A stretch of 64,000 nt of DNA from Bacteroidetes bacterium GWF2_40_14 (GTDB taxonomy: Bacteria > Bacteroidota > Bacteroidia > Bacteroidales > UBA932). Position numbers and translations under genes: made by a program. The stretch is taken from positions 1-64,000 of the forward strand of contig MEOK01000005.1 of NCBI GenBank assembly GCA_001769195.1. The letters are read 5' to 3'. The notes beneath the pieces were generated by a model, which did no database searches, was not told where the DNA came from, and saw nothing but the letters and a program-made list of their open reading frames with translations. Shown here piece after piece: positions 33,967 to 41,479 of the stretch (its first letter is position 1; each line of letters starts with the position of its first letter).

Positions 33967-34398
33967 ATGGAGAAACAATTAGGAAAAAAGCTATCACAAA
34001 ATGAAAGGATAGCATTGCTTCAGGACAACTGTAGCAAAGTAGAGCCCCAGGGCTACATGAGGTCATTCACAGAGGATGAAATCGCTGAAAAGAAAGACCA
34101 GCTGGCTGATCAATCAATCGAATTGAATAACATTCAAGACGAGAAGAAAGCTGCCATGGATAAATTCAAAATACGGATGAAACCCATTTCTACAAACATC
34201 AGCAAACTCCTGCTTAACATCAAGAATAAAGCAGAGTATGTAACAGAGGATCTGTACAAGTTTATAGACCTTGATGAGAAGATGGTCGGATACTATGACT
34301 CAGATGGTAAACTGGTAGATTCTCTTACTCGCAGGGCAAGACCGGATGAGCTTCAGGGTACAATTTTCCACATACCAAGAACAGGCACTCACAGCTAA
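33967..34398 (+). CDS. Hypothetical phage protein, 143 aa
   Basis: The protein has a coiled-coil centre (residues 40-90) and a conserved-looking C-terminus, LIDLDEKMVGYYDSDGKLVD-type strand pair followed by RRARPDELQG. I do not recognise the family. It precedes the HU gene. Confidence 0.65.
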   Translation: MEKQLGKKLSQNERIALLQDNCSKVEPQGYMRSFTEDEIAEKKDQLADQSIELNNIQDEKKAAMDKFKIRMKPISTNISKLLLNIKNKAEYVTEDLYKFIDLDEKMVGYYDSDGKLVDSLTRRARPDELQGTIFHIPRTGTHS

Positions 34399-34463
34399 AA
34401 TTCACACTTTTTTAATATTAATCAAACAATTAAAGCACCAAACAAATTAAAATTCAATTTATT

Positions 34464-34766
34464 ATGACAAAACAAGATTTAGTGAACGCAGTATCAGAGC
34501 GTTCAGGACTCAAAAGAGCAGTTGTTGAAAGCATTATCAACACAACATTGAATGTTTCAAAAGAATCCGTTGTTGGCGGTCAAACAATCTACTTACGTGG
34601 ATTTGGCACCCTTGGCCCTAAGACCAGAAAAGCAAAAACGGCACGAATCATTGCCACAGGAGAGGCCTGTCATGTGCCAGAGCGTACTGTTCCGGCATTC
34701 AAGCCATGCTTCAGCTTCAGACAGGAAGTTGAAATAGGAAAACTTCTAAAAGGTAACCAGTTGTAA
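34464..34766 (+). CDS. HU family DNA-binding protein
   Basis: The 100-aa protein has the HU/IHF layout: helices at 3-40 (KQDLVNAVSERSGLKRAVVE), a beta saddle with VYLRGFGTLGPKTRKAKTAR-like arms, and a C-terminal helix. It bends DNA and could help integration, excision or packaging of the prophage. The PERTVPAFKPCFSFRQEV ending fits phage-encoded variants. Confidence 0.9.
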   Translation: MTKQDLVNAVSERSGLKRAVVESIINTTLNVSKESVVGGQTIYLRGFGTLGPKTRKAKTARIIATGEACHVPERTVPAFKPCFSFRQEVEIGKLLKGNQL

Positions 34767-34784
34767 TCCTTAAACATCAATACA

Positions 34785-35543
34785 ATGCAAAACGAAAAAA
34801 TGCAAATTGTCTTCGGAGAGGGCGAATCAGTAAAAGAGTTAATAATTCGTGAAGGTGATGCAGCGAAGATTCTCGATCCGATGCCTCCTGTAAAAACAGA
34901 TCTTTCCGGAGTTATTGGAGCACCGGTAGAGTTTTTAAGAAAGAGACTTGATGGATTGGTAAAAGCAGAAATTGGGCAGATAATCCCTGAGCGTTGCCAT
35001 GTTATAGTGGACAGAGAGAATATTACCCTCGAACTTGTCATAAATGAGCATGACGAATATCTGAAAGGCAGTGTTGTAGGAACCCTTATTCAACACCCTA
35101 AGTTCTCGGAATTTGGCATCAATTCGAAGAAGAACTGGACCCCTAACGATCTTGGCCAGTATTTCAAGATGAACAGGGCGTTCTTTAATGACATGGAAGA
35201 GAACATGAAACTTGTTAGTAATCTGAAAAATTTCATTGCAGATGTCAATGCAAAAATTGAGAAGCAAAAAGACGATTCAGGAAGCTTTAAAGACAACTTC
35301 TCAGGTGTTGTTACCTCAAACCTACCGGGATCATTTAAACTCCATATTCCGTTGTTCAAGGGTACTCCTCCGGAAGATATTGAGGTTGAATTCTATGCAA
35401 ATGTTAGCGGAAGAGAAGTAACCCTACAGTTGTTCTCTCCGGGAGCATGTCAGCTCACAGAAGAAATCAGAGACAAGGTGATTGACGACCAAATCTTTGA
35501 AATAAGAACCCTGTCTCCTGGAATAGCAATAATTGAGAAATAA
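34785..35543 (+). CDS. Conserved phage hypothetical protein (DUF2303-like)
   Basis: The 252-aa protein has alpha/beta segments around a central EDLGQYFKMNR-like helix and a C-terminal beta region ending IRTLSPGIAIIEK. It resembles DUF2303 proteins seen in phage early regions, which is a weak recollection. It is followed by a GC-rich hairpin at 35557-35578. Confidence 0.5.
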   Translation: MQNEKMQIVFGEGESVKELIIREGDAAKILDPMPPVKTDLSGVIGAPVEFLRKRLDGLVKAEIGQIIPERCHVIVDRENITLELVINEHDEYLKGSVVGTLIQHPKFSEFGINSKKNWTPNDLGQYFKMNRAFFNDMEENMKLVSNLKNFIADVNAKIEKQKDDSGSFKDNFSGVVTSNLPGSFKLHIPLFKGTPPEDIEVEFYANVSGREVTLQLFSPGACQLTEEIRDKVIDDQIFEIRTLSPGIAIIEK

Positions 35544-35556
35544 ACTAACCATTCAG

Positions 35557-35578
35557 CCACTCCTCTCCGGAGGGGTGG
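35557..35578 (+). terminator. 9-bp GC-rich hairpin with TCCG tetraloop
   Basis: CCACTCCTC pairs with GAGGGGTGG around TCCG, a stable UNCG-type tetraloop. Only TTTGAT follows, so termination may be partial. It would attenuate or process the early transcript between 35543 and 35599. Confidence 0.5.
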
Positions 35579-35598
35579 TTTGATAAATCGTTAATAAA

Positions 35599-35925
35599 AT
35601 GAATGACAATAAAGAAATCAAAGCAGAAGAACCTGTAAAAGTATCAAGTAGTTGGAATGCAAAAGCGAAGAAGCATGCCATTTATACTCAAACAAAAGAT
35701 GGTATTAAGAAGTCAATGCCGGCAATGGTTTATCTAAAGCAAGTAGCATTATCACTCCCTCCGATGAAGCGAGGTAAACGCAGAATTGTTCACTTCGAGG
35801 AACTAAGGCGCAAATTCATGTCAGGAACTACAAAGGAGGAAAGCATGAAAGCAGTAAATGACTATTGTGCTGAAGTTATTGATATCTGGAACAAGGCTAT
35901 TGAAGCAGCCAAAGAGAAGAAATAG
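35599..35925 (+). CDS. Hypothetical basic phage protein, 108 aa
   Basis: Basic, helical protein with KSMPAMVYLKQVALSLPPMK in the middle and a YCAEVIDIWNKAIEAAKEKK end. No family recognised; its charge suggests nucleic-acid binding. Confidence 0.6.
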   Translation: MNDNKEIKAEEPVKVSSSWNAKAKKHAIYTQTKDGIKKSMPAMVYLKQVALSLPPMKRGKRRIVHFEELRRKFMSGTTKEESMKAVNDYCAEVIDIWNKAIEAAKEKK

Positions 35926-35936
35926 GAGATATTCTA

Positions 35937-36221
35937 ATGAATAACAACATAATAGAATCTGTAATTATATACAATGAGAATAAACTTGTTGGATATATCG
36001 ATGGCACAAGTAGTCTTTCTGAGAAACACGCTAAAGAAACAACGTCCTTAGAGGAGATTAAAAAGCAAATCCTTTCCTGTGCAAATAGTACGGATAATCC
36101 AGGCTTTGATTATGGTTTTCAGGTTGAATGTATGAAAGACTGGGACAAGGTCCATGTATTCAAATTTATGAGGATTGACGGAAAAGAATTATCCGTTTCG
36201 TATCAAGGTACAATGAAGTAA
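35937..36221 (+). CDS. Hypothetical phage protein, 94 aa
   Basis: Small alpha/beta protein with paired strands at the ends (SVIIYNENKLVGYIDG and KELSVSYQG). It has an AGGAG-like stretch about 8 bases before its ATG, rare in this window. Function unknown. Confidence 0.6.
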   Translation: MNNNIIESVIIYNENKLVGYIDGTSSLSEKHAKETTSLEEIKKQILSCANSTDNPGFDYGFQVECMKDWDKVHVFKFMRIDGKELSVSYQGTMK

Positions 36222-36238
36222 AACAAAATAGAAGTAAA

Positions 36239-36850
36239 ATGAAAATAGGAACTAAATCGGTTTTATTCGGAGCGCACTGCTTCTTTATTCACCCAGTGTT
36301 TGTGTTTTTGGCATGGTGGAAACTTTACGGATTCCCATATGATCCTCGTTTATGGATAGCATTTTTCGTGCATGATTTAGGATATTTTGGAAAACCAAAT
36401 ATGGATGGTCCGGAGGGTGAAACTCATGTCATTTTTGGAGCAATGGTCATGCTGAAATTATTTGATAAGAAAAGAGAAAACGGTACACCGGATGATTTAA
36501 CGTGGTACGAGTTTTCTCTTTTACACTCAAGATTCTATGCTAAGAAGTTAAAGAAAAAGCCATCCAAACTATGCTATGCAGACAAGCTTGCAATTTGTTT
36601 AGAGCCTTACTGGTTATACCTACCGAGAGTCAACGCAACAGGCGAGATCAAGGAATACATGCAAGCAGCCAAAGCAGAAGATGGAAAATATAAGAAAATG
36701 GAAATCTCAGTTAAAAATCAAAAAGCATGGTTTTATGATGTCTGTAACTATTTAAATGCGTGGGTTTATGAGCATTATAACGGAAAAGAGGACACCTGGA
36801 CACCAAGCAGAAATGCCATGAACATCACTAACGAAACAAAAGAATTATGA
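36239..36850 (+). CDS. HD-domain-like phage protein
   Basis: The 203-aa protein shows a spaced set of likely metal ligands: His13, His18, the HD pair His45-Asp46 in FFVHDLGYFG, His63 in GETHVIFG, His96 in LLHSRFY and Asp115 in YADKLA. This order (H...HD...H...H...D) matches HD phosphohydrolases, which often cleave nucleotides. A hydrophobic stretch at 15-30 is part of the fold. It might be a nucleotidase altering dNTP pools or degrading a signal nucleotide. It overlaps the next gene by 4 bases. Confidence 0.6.
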   Translation: MKIGTKSVLFGAHCFFIHPVFVFLAWWKLYGFPYDPRLWIAFFVHDLGYFGKPNMDGPEGETHVIFGAMVMLKLFDKKRENGTPDDLTWYEFSLLHSRFYAKKLKKKPSKLCYADKLAICLEPYWLYLPRVNATGEIKEYMQAAKAEDGKYKKMEISVKNQKAWFYDVCNYLNAWVYEHYNGKEDTWTPSRNAMNITNETKEL

Positions 36851-37125
36851 AACTCTCAAAATTTCAAATCGTTCAAATAGATGTTGCACACGATAGAGCC
36901 GTTGATTTAGAAAACGAAGCACAGGGAGCCGCGCAGGCCCTCAGTAATTTAATCACAAAAATAACAGGAATTGATGGTTTTGTTGACCACCTGCAAGGGG
37001 ATGGATTTGGATTTACTCCTGCATCAAATAATGATACCCATATCTATATTCCAGACTTAATTAAACTTGCTGAGCAAGGGGAAGATATAACAGAAAAATT
37101 AATATTAAACAACCTATCTCTATAA
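36847..37125 (+). CDS. Small hypothetical phage protein, 92 aa
   Basis: Acidic protein with a helix at 12-42 and GFGFTPASNNDTHIYIPDLI in the second half. Unrecognised. It is translationally coupled to the HD-domain gene by an ATGA overlap, so they may act together. Confidence 0.6.
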   Translation: MKLSKFQIVQIDVAHDRAVDLENEAQGAAQALSNLITKITGIDGFVDHLQGDGFGFTPASNNDTHIYIPDLIKLAEQGEDITEKLILNNLSL

Positions 37126-37171
37126 ACCATTTTCCCGACATGGGGAAATTGGTGAGAAAAATAAAAACGAA

Positions 37172-38011
37172 ATGGGTAAAACAGAACGAGCAATAGAAAC
37201 TATACAGAAAGCTGAATCTTTAGCACTGAAATATCAGGATTATGGCTTTCATTTAGCTTTTTCAGGTGGAAAGGATAGCCTTGTTATTTACAAACTTGCT
37301 CAAATGGCAGGTGTTAAATTTCGTCCGGTTATGCAAGTCACAAGTATTGATCCTCCGGAATTAATGAGGTTTGTGCGGTTAAATTATCCGGATGTAATTA
37401 TGGAAAGACCGGAGATGAATTTTTATAAATTGATTATAAAATATATGTCTCTTCCAACAATGAATAGAAGATTTTGCTGCAAGGAACTTAAAGAGGGTTC
37501 TGGTTCAGGAACGGTTACTATTATAGGCATAAGAAAAGCAGAAAGTAGTAAAAGAGCAAAGCGCAACGAATTAGAAATAAGTGGAAGAAAATACTCGAAT
37601 AGTCTTGATCAATTTAATATTGATAACGAGAATCAGGTATTATGCATTAAAGGAAAAGACAAAATACTACTTTCTCCAATTATTGACTGGTCTCATGCAG
37701 ATGTGTGGAGTTTTATTAGAAAGAACGATATGGAATATTGTAGTCTTTATGATATGGGTTATAATAGAATAGGGTGCATGTTTTGTCCATATAGTTCAAA
37801 AAAATCAAAACAAAGGGATAGGCAAAATTTCCCTGGGGTTGAAAGAGAAATCAAGAAATCTATTTACGAGTTGTGTAAAATGGGCAAATATACAGAGTTT
37901 AATATGGATGTTGACGAAGTATTCAATTGGTGGGTATCAGGTGTAAGTGTTGCTAAATATAAGGCAATGAAACAAAATTATACAATAGACTATAATTTTA
38001 ATAAGCAATAA
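37172..38011 (+). CDS. PAPS/APS reductase-like (adenine nucleotide alpha hydrolase) enzyme with Fe-S signature
   Basis: The 279-aa protein has the PP-loop SGGKDS (31-36), a paired Cys102-Cys103 (RRFCCKEL) and GCMFCPYSS (Cys202, Cys205). CC...CxxC is the [4Fe-4S] signature of assimilatory APS reductases, and DndC-like enzymes share it. Many phages carry such proteins, whose substrate is unknown. No dndB, D or E neighbours are present, so DNA phosphorothioation is not supported by context. It sits 9 bp before a radical SAM gene, suggesting a two-enzyme sulphur- or radical-based step. Confidence 0.85.
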   Translation: MGKTERAIETIQKAESLALKYQDYGFHLAFSGGKDSLVIYKLAQMAGVKFRPVMQVTSIDPPELMRFVRLNYPDVIMERPEMNFYKLIIKYMSLPTMNRRFCCKELKEGSGSGTVTIIGIRKAESSKRAKRNELEISGRKYSNSLDQFNIDNENQVLCIKGKDKILLSPIIDWSHADVWSFIRKNDMEYCSLYDMGYNRIGCMFCPYSSKKSKQRDRQNFPGVEREIKKSIYELCKMGKYTEFNMDVDEVFNWWVSGVSVAKYKAMKQNYTIDYNFNKQ

Positions 38012-38020
38012 AAAAATAAT

Positions 38021-38860
38021 ATGAAAACATTTAAAGGAAAAGCAATTTATCAACCGGCAGGCAAGGCAAAAGAGTATGCTGAATGGGCCTGTAATTTCTA
38101 CGTAGGCTGTTCAAACGGCTGTGATTACTGCTACCTGAAAAAAGGCAGGGGAGCCGCTATTTTAGGCGGAAATGTCCCTACACTAAAGAAGTGCTTCAAG
38201 GATGAAGTACACGCCTTAGAGGTGTTTGAAATGGAACTAAAAGCGAATCTTCCGGAACTGCAAAAACACGGTTTGTTTTTTAGTTTCTCCACTGATCCAA
38301 TGTTGCCGGAAACAATTGCAATGACTTATCAGGCTTTAGTAGTTTGCTCTAAGTTTAAGATTCCTGTCAAGATTTTAACTAAGGTTGAAAAATTCATTGA
38401 TCTGAAAATATTTGAAATTGACGGCAATAAAGGCTGTTCAATATTCGACCTTCCAAATAATGCAAAATGCAATATTGCTTTCGGCTTCACCCTTACCGGA
38501 CACGATGAACTGGAACCCGGAGCATCGACCAATCAGGAGCGAATTGAGGCAATGAAAAAACTACACGATGCAGGGTTCAAGACATTCGCAAGCATAGAGC
38601 CGGTTATTGATTTTAAGAGCAGCATTGAAATGATTGTACGCACAGCAGGGATATGTGACCTGTTAAAAATAGGGCTTGAGTCGGGCAAGAAATATGATAA
38701 AAACGAACTTTTTAATTTCATGAATGCAGTAATCTTTATAGCAAGAAGAACACGAAAAGTGTATTTTAAAGACTCTCTTCTCAAAGCTGCCTGGATAGAG
38801 AGGTCAGAACTTCCTGCAAATTGCGTAAACAGGGATTATAACATATTTAAAGAACTATAA
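38021..38860 (+). CDS. Radical SAM protein (SPL-like family)
   Basis: The 279-aa protein has the canonical CX3CX2C cluster motif (Cys30, Cys34, Cys37 in VGCSNGCDYCYL) and a TIM-barrel-like body with FFSFSTDPMLPE and TFASIEPVIDF stretches, resembling the spore-photoproduct-lyase-like radical SAM group. The C-terminus has no extra cluster. Substrate unknown. It follows the PAPS-reductase-like gene and precedes a small Cys-rich protein by 1 base. Confidence 0.85.
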   Translation: MKTFKGKAIYQPAGKAKEYAEWACNFYVGCSNGCDYCYLKKGRGAAILGGNVPTLKKCFKDEVHALEVFEMELKANLPELQKHGLFFSFSTDPMLPETIAMTYQALVVCSKFKIPVKILTKVEKFIDLKIFEIDGNKGCSIFDLPNNAKCNIAFGFTLTGHDELEPGASTNQERIEAMKKLHDAGFKTFASIEPVIDFKSSIEMIVRTAGICDLLKIGLESGKKYDKNELFNFMNAVIFIARRTRKVYFKDSLLKAAWIERSELPANCVNRDYNIFKEL

Positions 38861-38861
38861 C

Positions 38862-39086
38862 ATGGAAGCTTGTGAACAACATAAATGGGTGTTCAGTAGG
38901 TCAGATTCCTACTGGAGATTTTGTGGTAGAAACTCAAGAGAATATTACCACGCAGACTATTATTTCTGTGAAAAATGCTTAAAGGAAAAGGTAATAGAGA
39001 AACGGCATTCTTGTTGTGATTCTGAGAAGTGGAACTTACCAGATTGGGCAAGATTAATAACAAAAAAAGTTGCAGGATATGAATGA
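38862..39086 (+). CDS. Small Cys/His-rich protein (zinc-finger-like)
   Basis: The 74-aa protein has Cys and His in CEQHKW, CGRNS, FCEKCLKE and HSCC, enough for one or two zinc sites. It is coupled to the radical SAM gene and might bind nucleic acid or act as its partner. No family recognised. Confidence 0.65.
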   Translation: MEACEQHKWVFSRSDSYWRFCGRNSREYYHADYYFCEKCLKEKVIEKRHSCCDSEKWNLPDWARLITKKVAGYE

Positions 39087-39267
39087 ATTAGATTGTTTGG
39101 AAAGAAGAATAATATCTGCAATATCTCAATGCTCTCCGTATCCATTTGGCACATGTGAAACGGTTTATAGAAGATGCAAGTCGTATGATAAAACGATAGA
39201 GATACTTAGGCTATCAAGAACCCTTGCCATTGATACTGAAACAGCAATGAATAAGTTAGGAATTTAA
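39079..39267 (+). CDS. Small helical protein, 62 aa
   Basis: I use ATG 39079 (MNELDCLERRI), overlapping the previous gene by 8 bases; an ATG at 39070 is also in frame. Helical with the ending DTETAMNKLGI, like a small HTH or helicase-loader segment, but unrecognised. Confidence 0.6.
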   Translation: MNELDCLERRIISAISQCSPYPFGTCETVYRRCKSYDKTIEILRLSRTLAIDTETAMNKLGI

Positions 39268-39282
39268 TTAACTAAAAACAAG

Positions 39283-39699
39283 ATGGGATACGAAGAAAGC
39301 AAAATACAACAAGCCTGTGTAATGTGGTTCAGGTACCAGTACTCTCCTTTGGCAAAGCTGTTGATCGCTGTGCCGAATGCAGGAAAAAGAAGCACAAAGG
39401 TTATCTCTACACGAAACGGATACAAGACAGTATGCATAGGAGGAAAGAGAGCTAAAGATGAAGGTATGGTGGCAGGTGTCTCTGATCTGATTTTACTCAC
39501 TCCCAAAAAAGGTTACGGTTGTCTGTGTATAGAAATGAAGACTGAAGATGGAGATCAGTCCAAGGCTCAAAAAGAATGGCAGGCAGCTTCTGAAAAGGGA
39601 GGAAACAAATATGTAGTTGTTCGAAATTACGACGAATTTAGGTCGGAAATCGAAGATTATTTAGGCAAAATAGATGAAAAAATGCCAAATTTTCAATGA
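39283..39699 (+). CDS. VRR-NUC domain nuclease
   Basis: The 138-aa stand-alone VRR-NUC protein has the PD-(D/E)xK-type residues: AGVSDLILL (Asp68) and CLCIEMKTEDG (Glu84, Lys86), with Q92 near the expected place. Phage homologues are Holliday-junction resolvase- or repair-like nucleases. It closes the early operon; the next gene has its own promoter. Confidence 0.88.
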   Translation: MGYEESKIQQACVMWFRYQYSPLAKLLIAVPNAGKRSTKVISTRNGYKTVCIGGKRAKDEGMVAGVSDLILLTPKKGYGCLCIEMKTEDGDQSKAQKEWQAASEKGGNKYVVVRNYDEFRSEIEDYLGKIDEKMPNFQ

Positions 39700-39704
39700 T
39701 TATG

Positions 39705-39736
39705 TGTTTGTATAACAAACATTATTTGTAGATTTA
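39705..39736 (+). promoter_or_regulatory. Promoter P1 with palindromic -33 motif
   Basis: TGTTTG (39705-39710), five bases, CAAACA (39716-39721) is an inverted repeat covering the -33 TTTG; TAGATTTA (39729-39736) is the -7 box, 18 bp away. The same arrangement recurs at 48940 and 51403. It should drive DUF488 through ParB and perhaps terminase. Confidence 0.65.
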
Positions 39737-39758
39737 CAATGTCAATTATTAGAATAGT

Positions 39759-40169
39759 ATGAAGATTTACACGTCTTATTTCGGAAATTTAAGGAACCTG
39801 GCAAAGAGTGGGATATGTCCTATAAACATTGCTTTGTGGCAACCAAAGTTCTTTGGTGGTTTTTCCATATTGATACTTGCACCAAAGAGATACATGCTTA
39901 ATGACAGCCTTACAGAAGAGCAGTATACGAACATGTACAAAAAGGATGTTCTGGCTCAGGTCAACCCCTCTCAGATAATATCAATGATCAAAGCGTATGG
40001 AAATGGAAACGATGTCGCTTTGTTATGTTATGAAAAGCCAAGTGACTTTTGTCACAGGCACATATTTGCAGAATGGTTTACAAGGACCACAGGTATTGAA
40101 GTAACGGAATTTGGTGTTTCTGCAGTCAAGGAAGAAAAGCCAAAGATTATTGAACAAACACTTTTTTAG
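39759..40169 (+). CDS. DUF488 family protein
   Basis: The 136-aa protein matches the DUF488 layout: MKIYTSYFGN at the start and LLCYEKPSDFCHRHIFAEW with the conserved Cys and His near the end. DUF488 proteins occur in phages beside ParB-like and modification genes; biochemical role unknown. It is the first gene after promoter P1. Confidence 0.8.
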   Translation: MKIYTSYFGNLRNLAKSGICPINIALWQPKFFGGFSILILAPKRYMLNDSLTEEQYTNMYKKDVLAQVNPSQIISMIKAYGNGNDVALLCYEKPSDFCHRHIFAEWFTRTTGIEVTEFGVSAVKEEKPKIIEQTLF

Positions 40170-40170
40170 T

Positions 40171-40632
40171 ATGATAATTAAAGTAAAACCCTTAACGTCA
40201 TGCCTTGGCAATCTGCTGAGCATCATTCGTATTGAAAGAGAATTTATAAAAGAGGAAAACACTTGCTTTAGGTCTTCGAAGTCAGATATTTCAAAATGTC
40301 TCAAGTCCATGGCAAGTGTTGGGCTGTACGAAAACAACAAGCTAATAGGCTTTGTTCTGGCACACTTCACGGAATACGGAACAGGATACATTGAAAAGGT
40401 CTTTGTAGTTCCTGAACTTCGCAACAAGGGATGCATGAAGCAGATGATGAATGAGTCTATGTCACTTCTTTTCAAGAACGGAGTAAAAGAGGTTTATACC
40501 ATGGTCTCTCCTGAAAACGAAGTAAGCCTTAAGGGTTTCGTTGATTGTGGATTCTGGTACTCATGGGGAACAGTGTATAATGGAAAGAAAAGACTGGTAT
40601 TAAAACGCATAGACAATGAAGCTTGTTATTAA
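40171..40632 (+). CDS. GNAT family N-acetyltransferase
   Basis: The start is ATG 40171 (MIIKVKPLTSC), one base after the DUF488 stop; the upstream frame overlaps that gene. The 153-aa protein has the GNAT acyl-CoA motif A at about 76-95 (IEKVFVVPELRNKGCMKQMM) and a motif B-like VDCGFWYSWG. It transfers an acyl group to an amine, target unknown. The gene overlaps the racemase-like gene by 17 bases. Confidence 0.85.
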   Translation: MIIKVKPLTSCLGNLLSIIRIEREFIKEENTCFRSSKSDISKCLKSMASVGLYENNKLIGFVLAHFTEYGTGYIEKVFVVPELRNKGCMKQMMNESMSLLFKNGVKEVYTMVSPENEVSLKGFVDCGFWYSWGTVYNGKKRLVLKRIDNEACY

Positions 40633-41479
40633 CAAAGCAGCACTGGAAAGCAATATCCAGCAAGCATCATTATTGACGAGTTGTCAGAACATCTCTTTGA
40701 TGATGAAAAGCTTTTACGATTATCTCTCAAAGGAAGCCGGGCTGAACATGATCAATTGCAACATGTTTGGCAACACAAAAAAACTGTGTGTGGGAAATAC
40801 TATCAACTATGTCATTAATGAAGAGTCAGAGGGTTATGAGGGATCATATATAACAAACATGGAAGCATTGTCAAGGTGTAAGACAGATATTGTTTACATA
40901 CCGGTAAACTTTCATGATGACAGGGAGGGTATAAATTCTGACTACATAACCCTTGCAAGGAAAGCGAGCATGGACAAATCTGTATATCTGTCAATCACAT
41001 CAGGTTGTATCAATGATCGCGGTCCTACCATGTTGGAGTTGGAGAATTTCTGTTCATACATACAGAAGACATATGGTTTTATTCAAGGAATAAGCCTTGG
41101 AGGAAGCTACTATCTGCAATTCAGGAAACTTCCTGAATTTGTCTACGAAATACGCATTGGTGAGTATATGCTGTTTGGCACTATCCCTTATTGTGACACT
41201 CCAGAATTAAACGGATTCAACGCATTAGAGGTTGAGCTTGAGGTTGTTGAGACATACAGAGAAAGGCAGCACATACTTGTAAGAGGAGGTTACGCCAATC
41301 TTGACGCAAAATATTGTTATTTATTATCAGGTGGAGCTCTTGAATATGTTGACAGTTCGAGCGAATACACTATTTACAAAGACAGGTTTTCGATCTATAA
41401 AACAGGTAGCAAGATCCGTCTTATTCCTAACTACAAATCATTAGTAAAGCTTCAATATGTGGAACGAGAATATAAGTAA
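40616..41479 (+). CDS. Alanine-racemase-like PLP-dependent (fold type III) protein
   Basis: The 287-aa protein looks like the amino-acid/ornithine racemase group. INKAALESNIQQ opens the barrel. ISLMMKSFYDYL places Lys31 where the PLP lysine falls. GISLGGSYYLQF and YEIRIGEYMLFGTIP match the phosphate-binding and IRIGE stretches. It would racemise or otherwise activate an amino acid for the amidoligase next door. The C-terminal domain is shorter than in alanine racemase, so activity may differ. Confidence 0.65.
   Translation: MKLVINKAALESNIQQASLLTSCQNISLMMKSFYDYLSKEAGLNMINCNMFGNTKKLCVGNTINYVINEESEGYEGSYITNMEALSRCKTDIVYIPVNFHDDREGINSDYITLARKASMDKSVYLSITSGCINDRGPTMLELENFCSYIQKTYGFIQGISLGGSYYLQFRKLPEFVYEIRIGEYMLFGTIPYCDTPELNGFNALEVELEVVETYRERQHILVRGGYANLDAKYCYLLSGGALEYVDSSSEYTIYKDRFSIYKTGSKIRLIPNYKSLVKLQYVEREYK

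Noticed and set aside
37172-38011. Assignment of the PAPS-reductase-like gene as dndC
   Set aside because: No dndB, dndD, dndE or dptF-H type genes adjoin it, so phosphorothioation is not supported.
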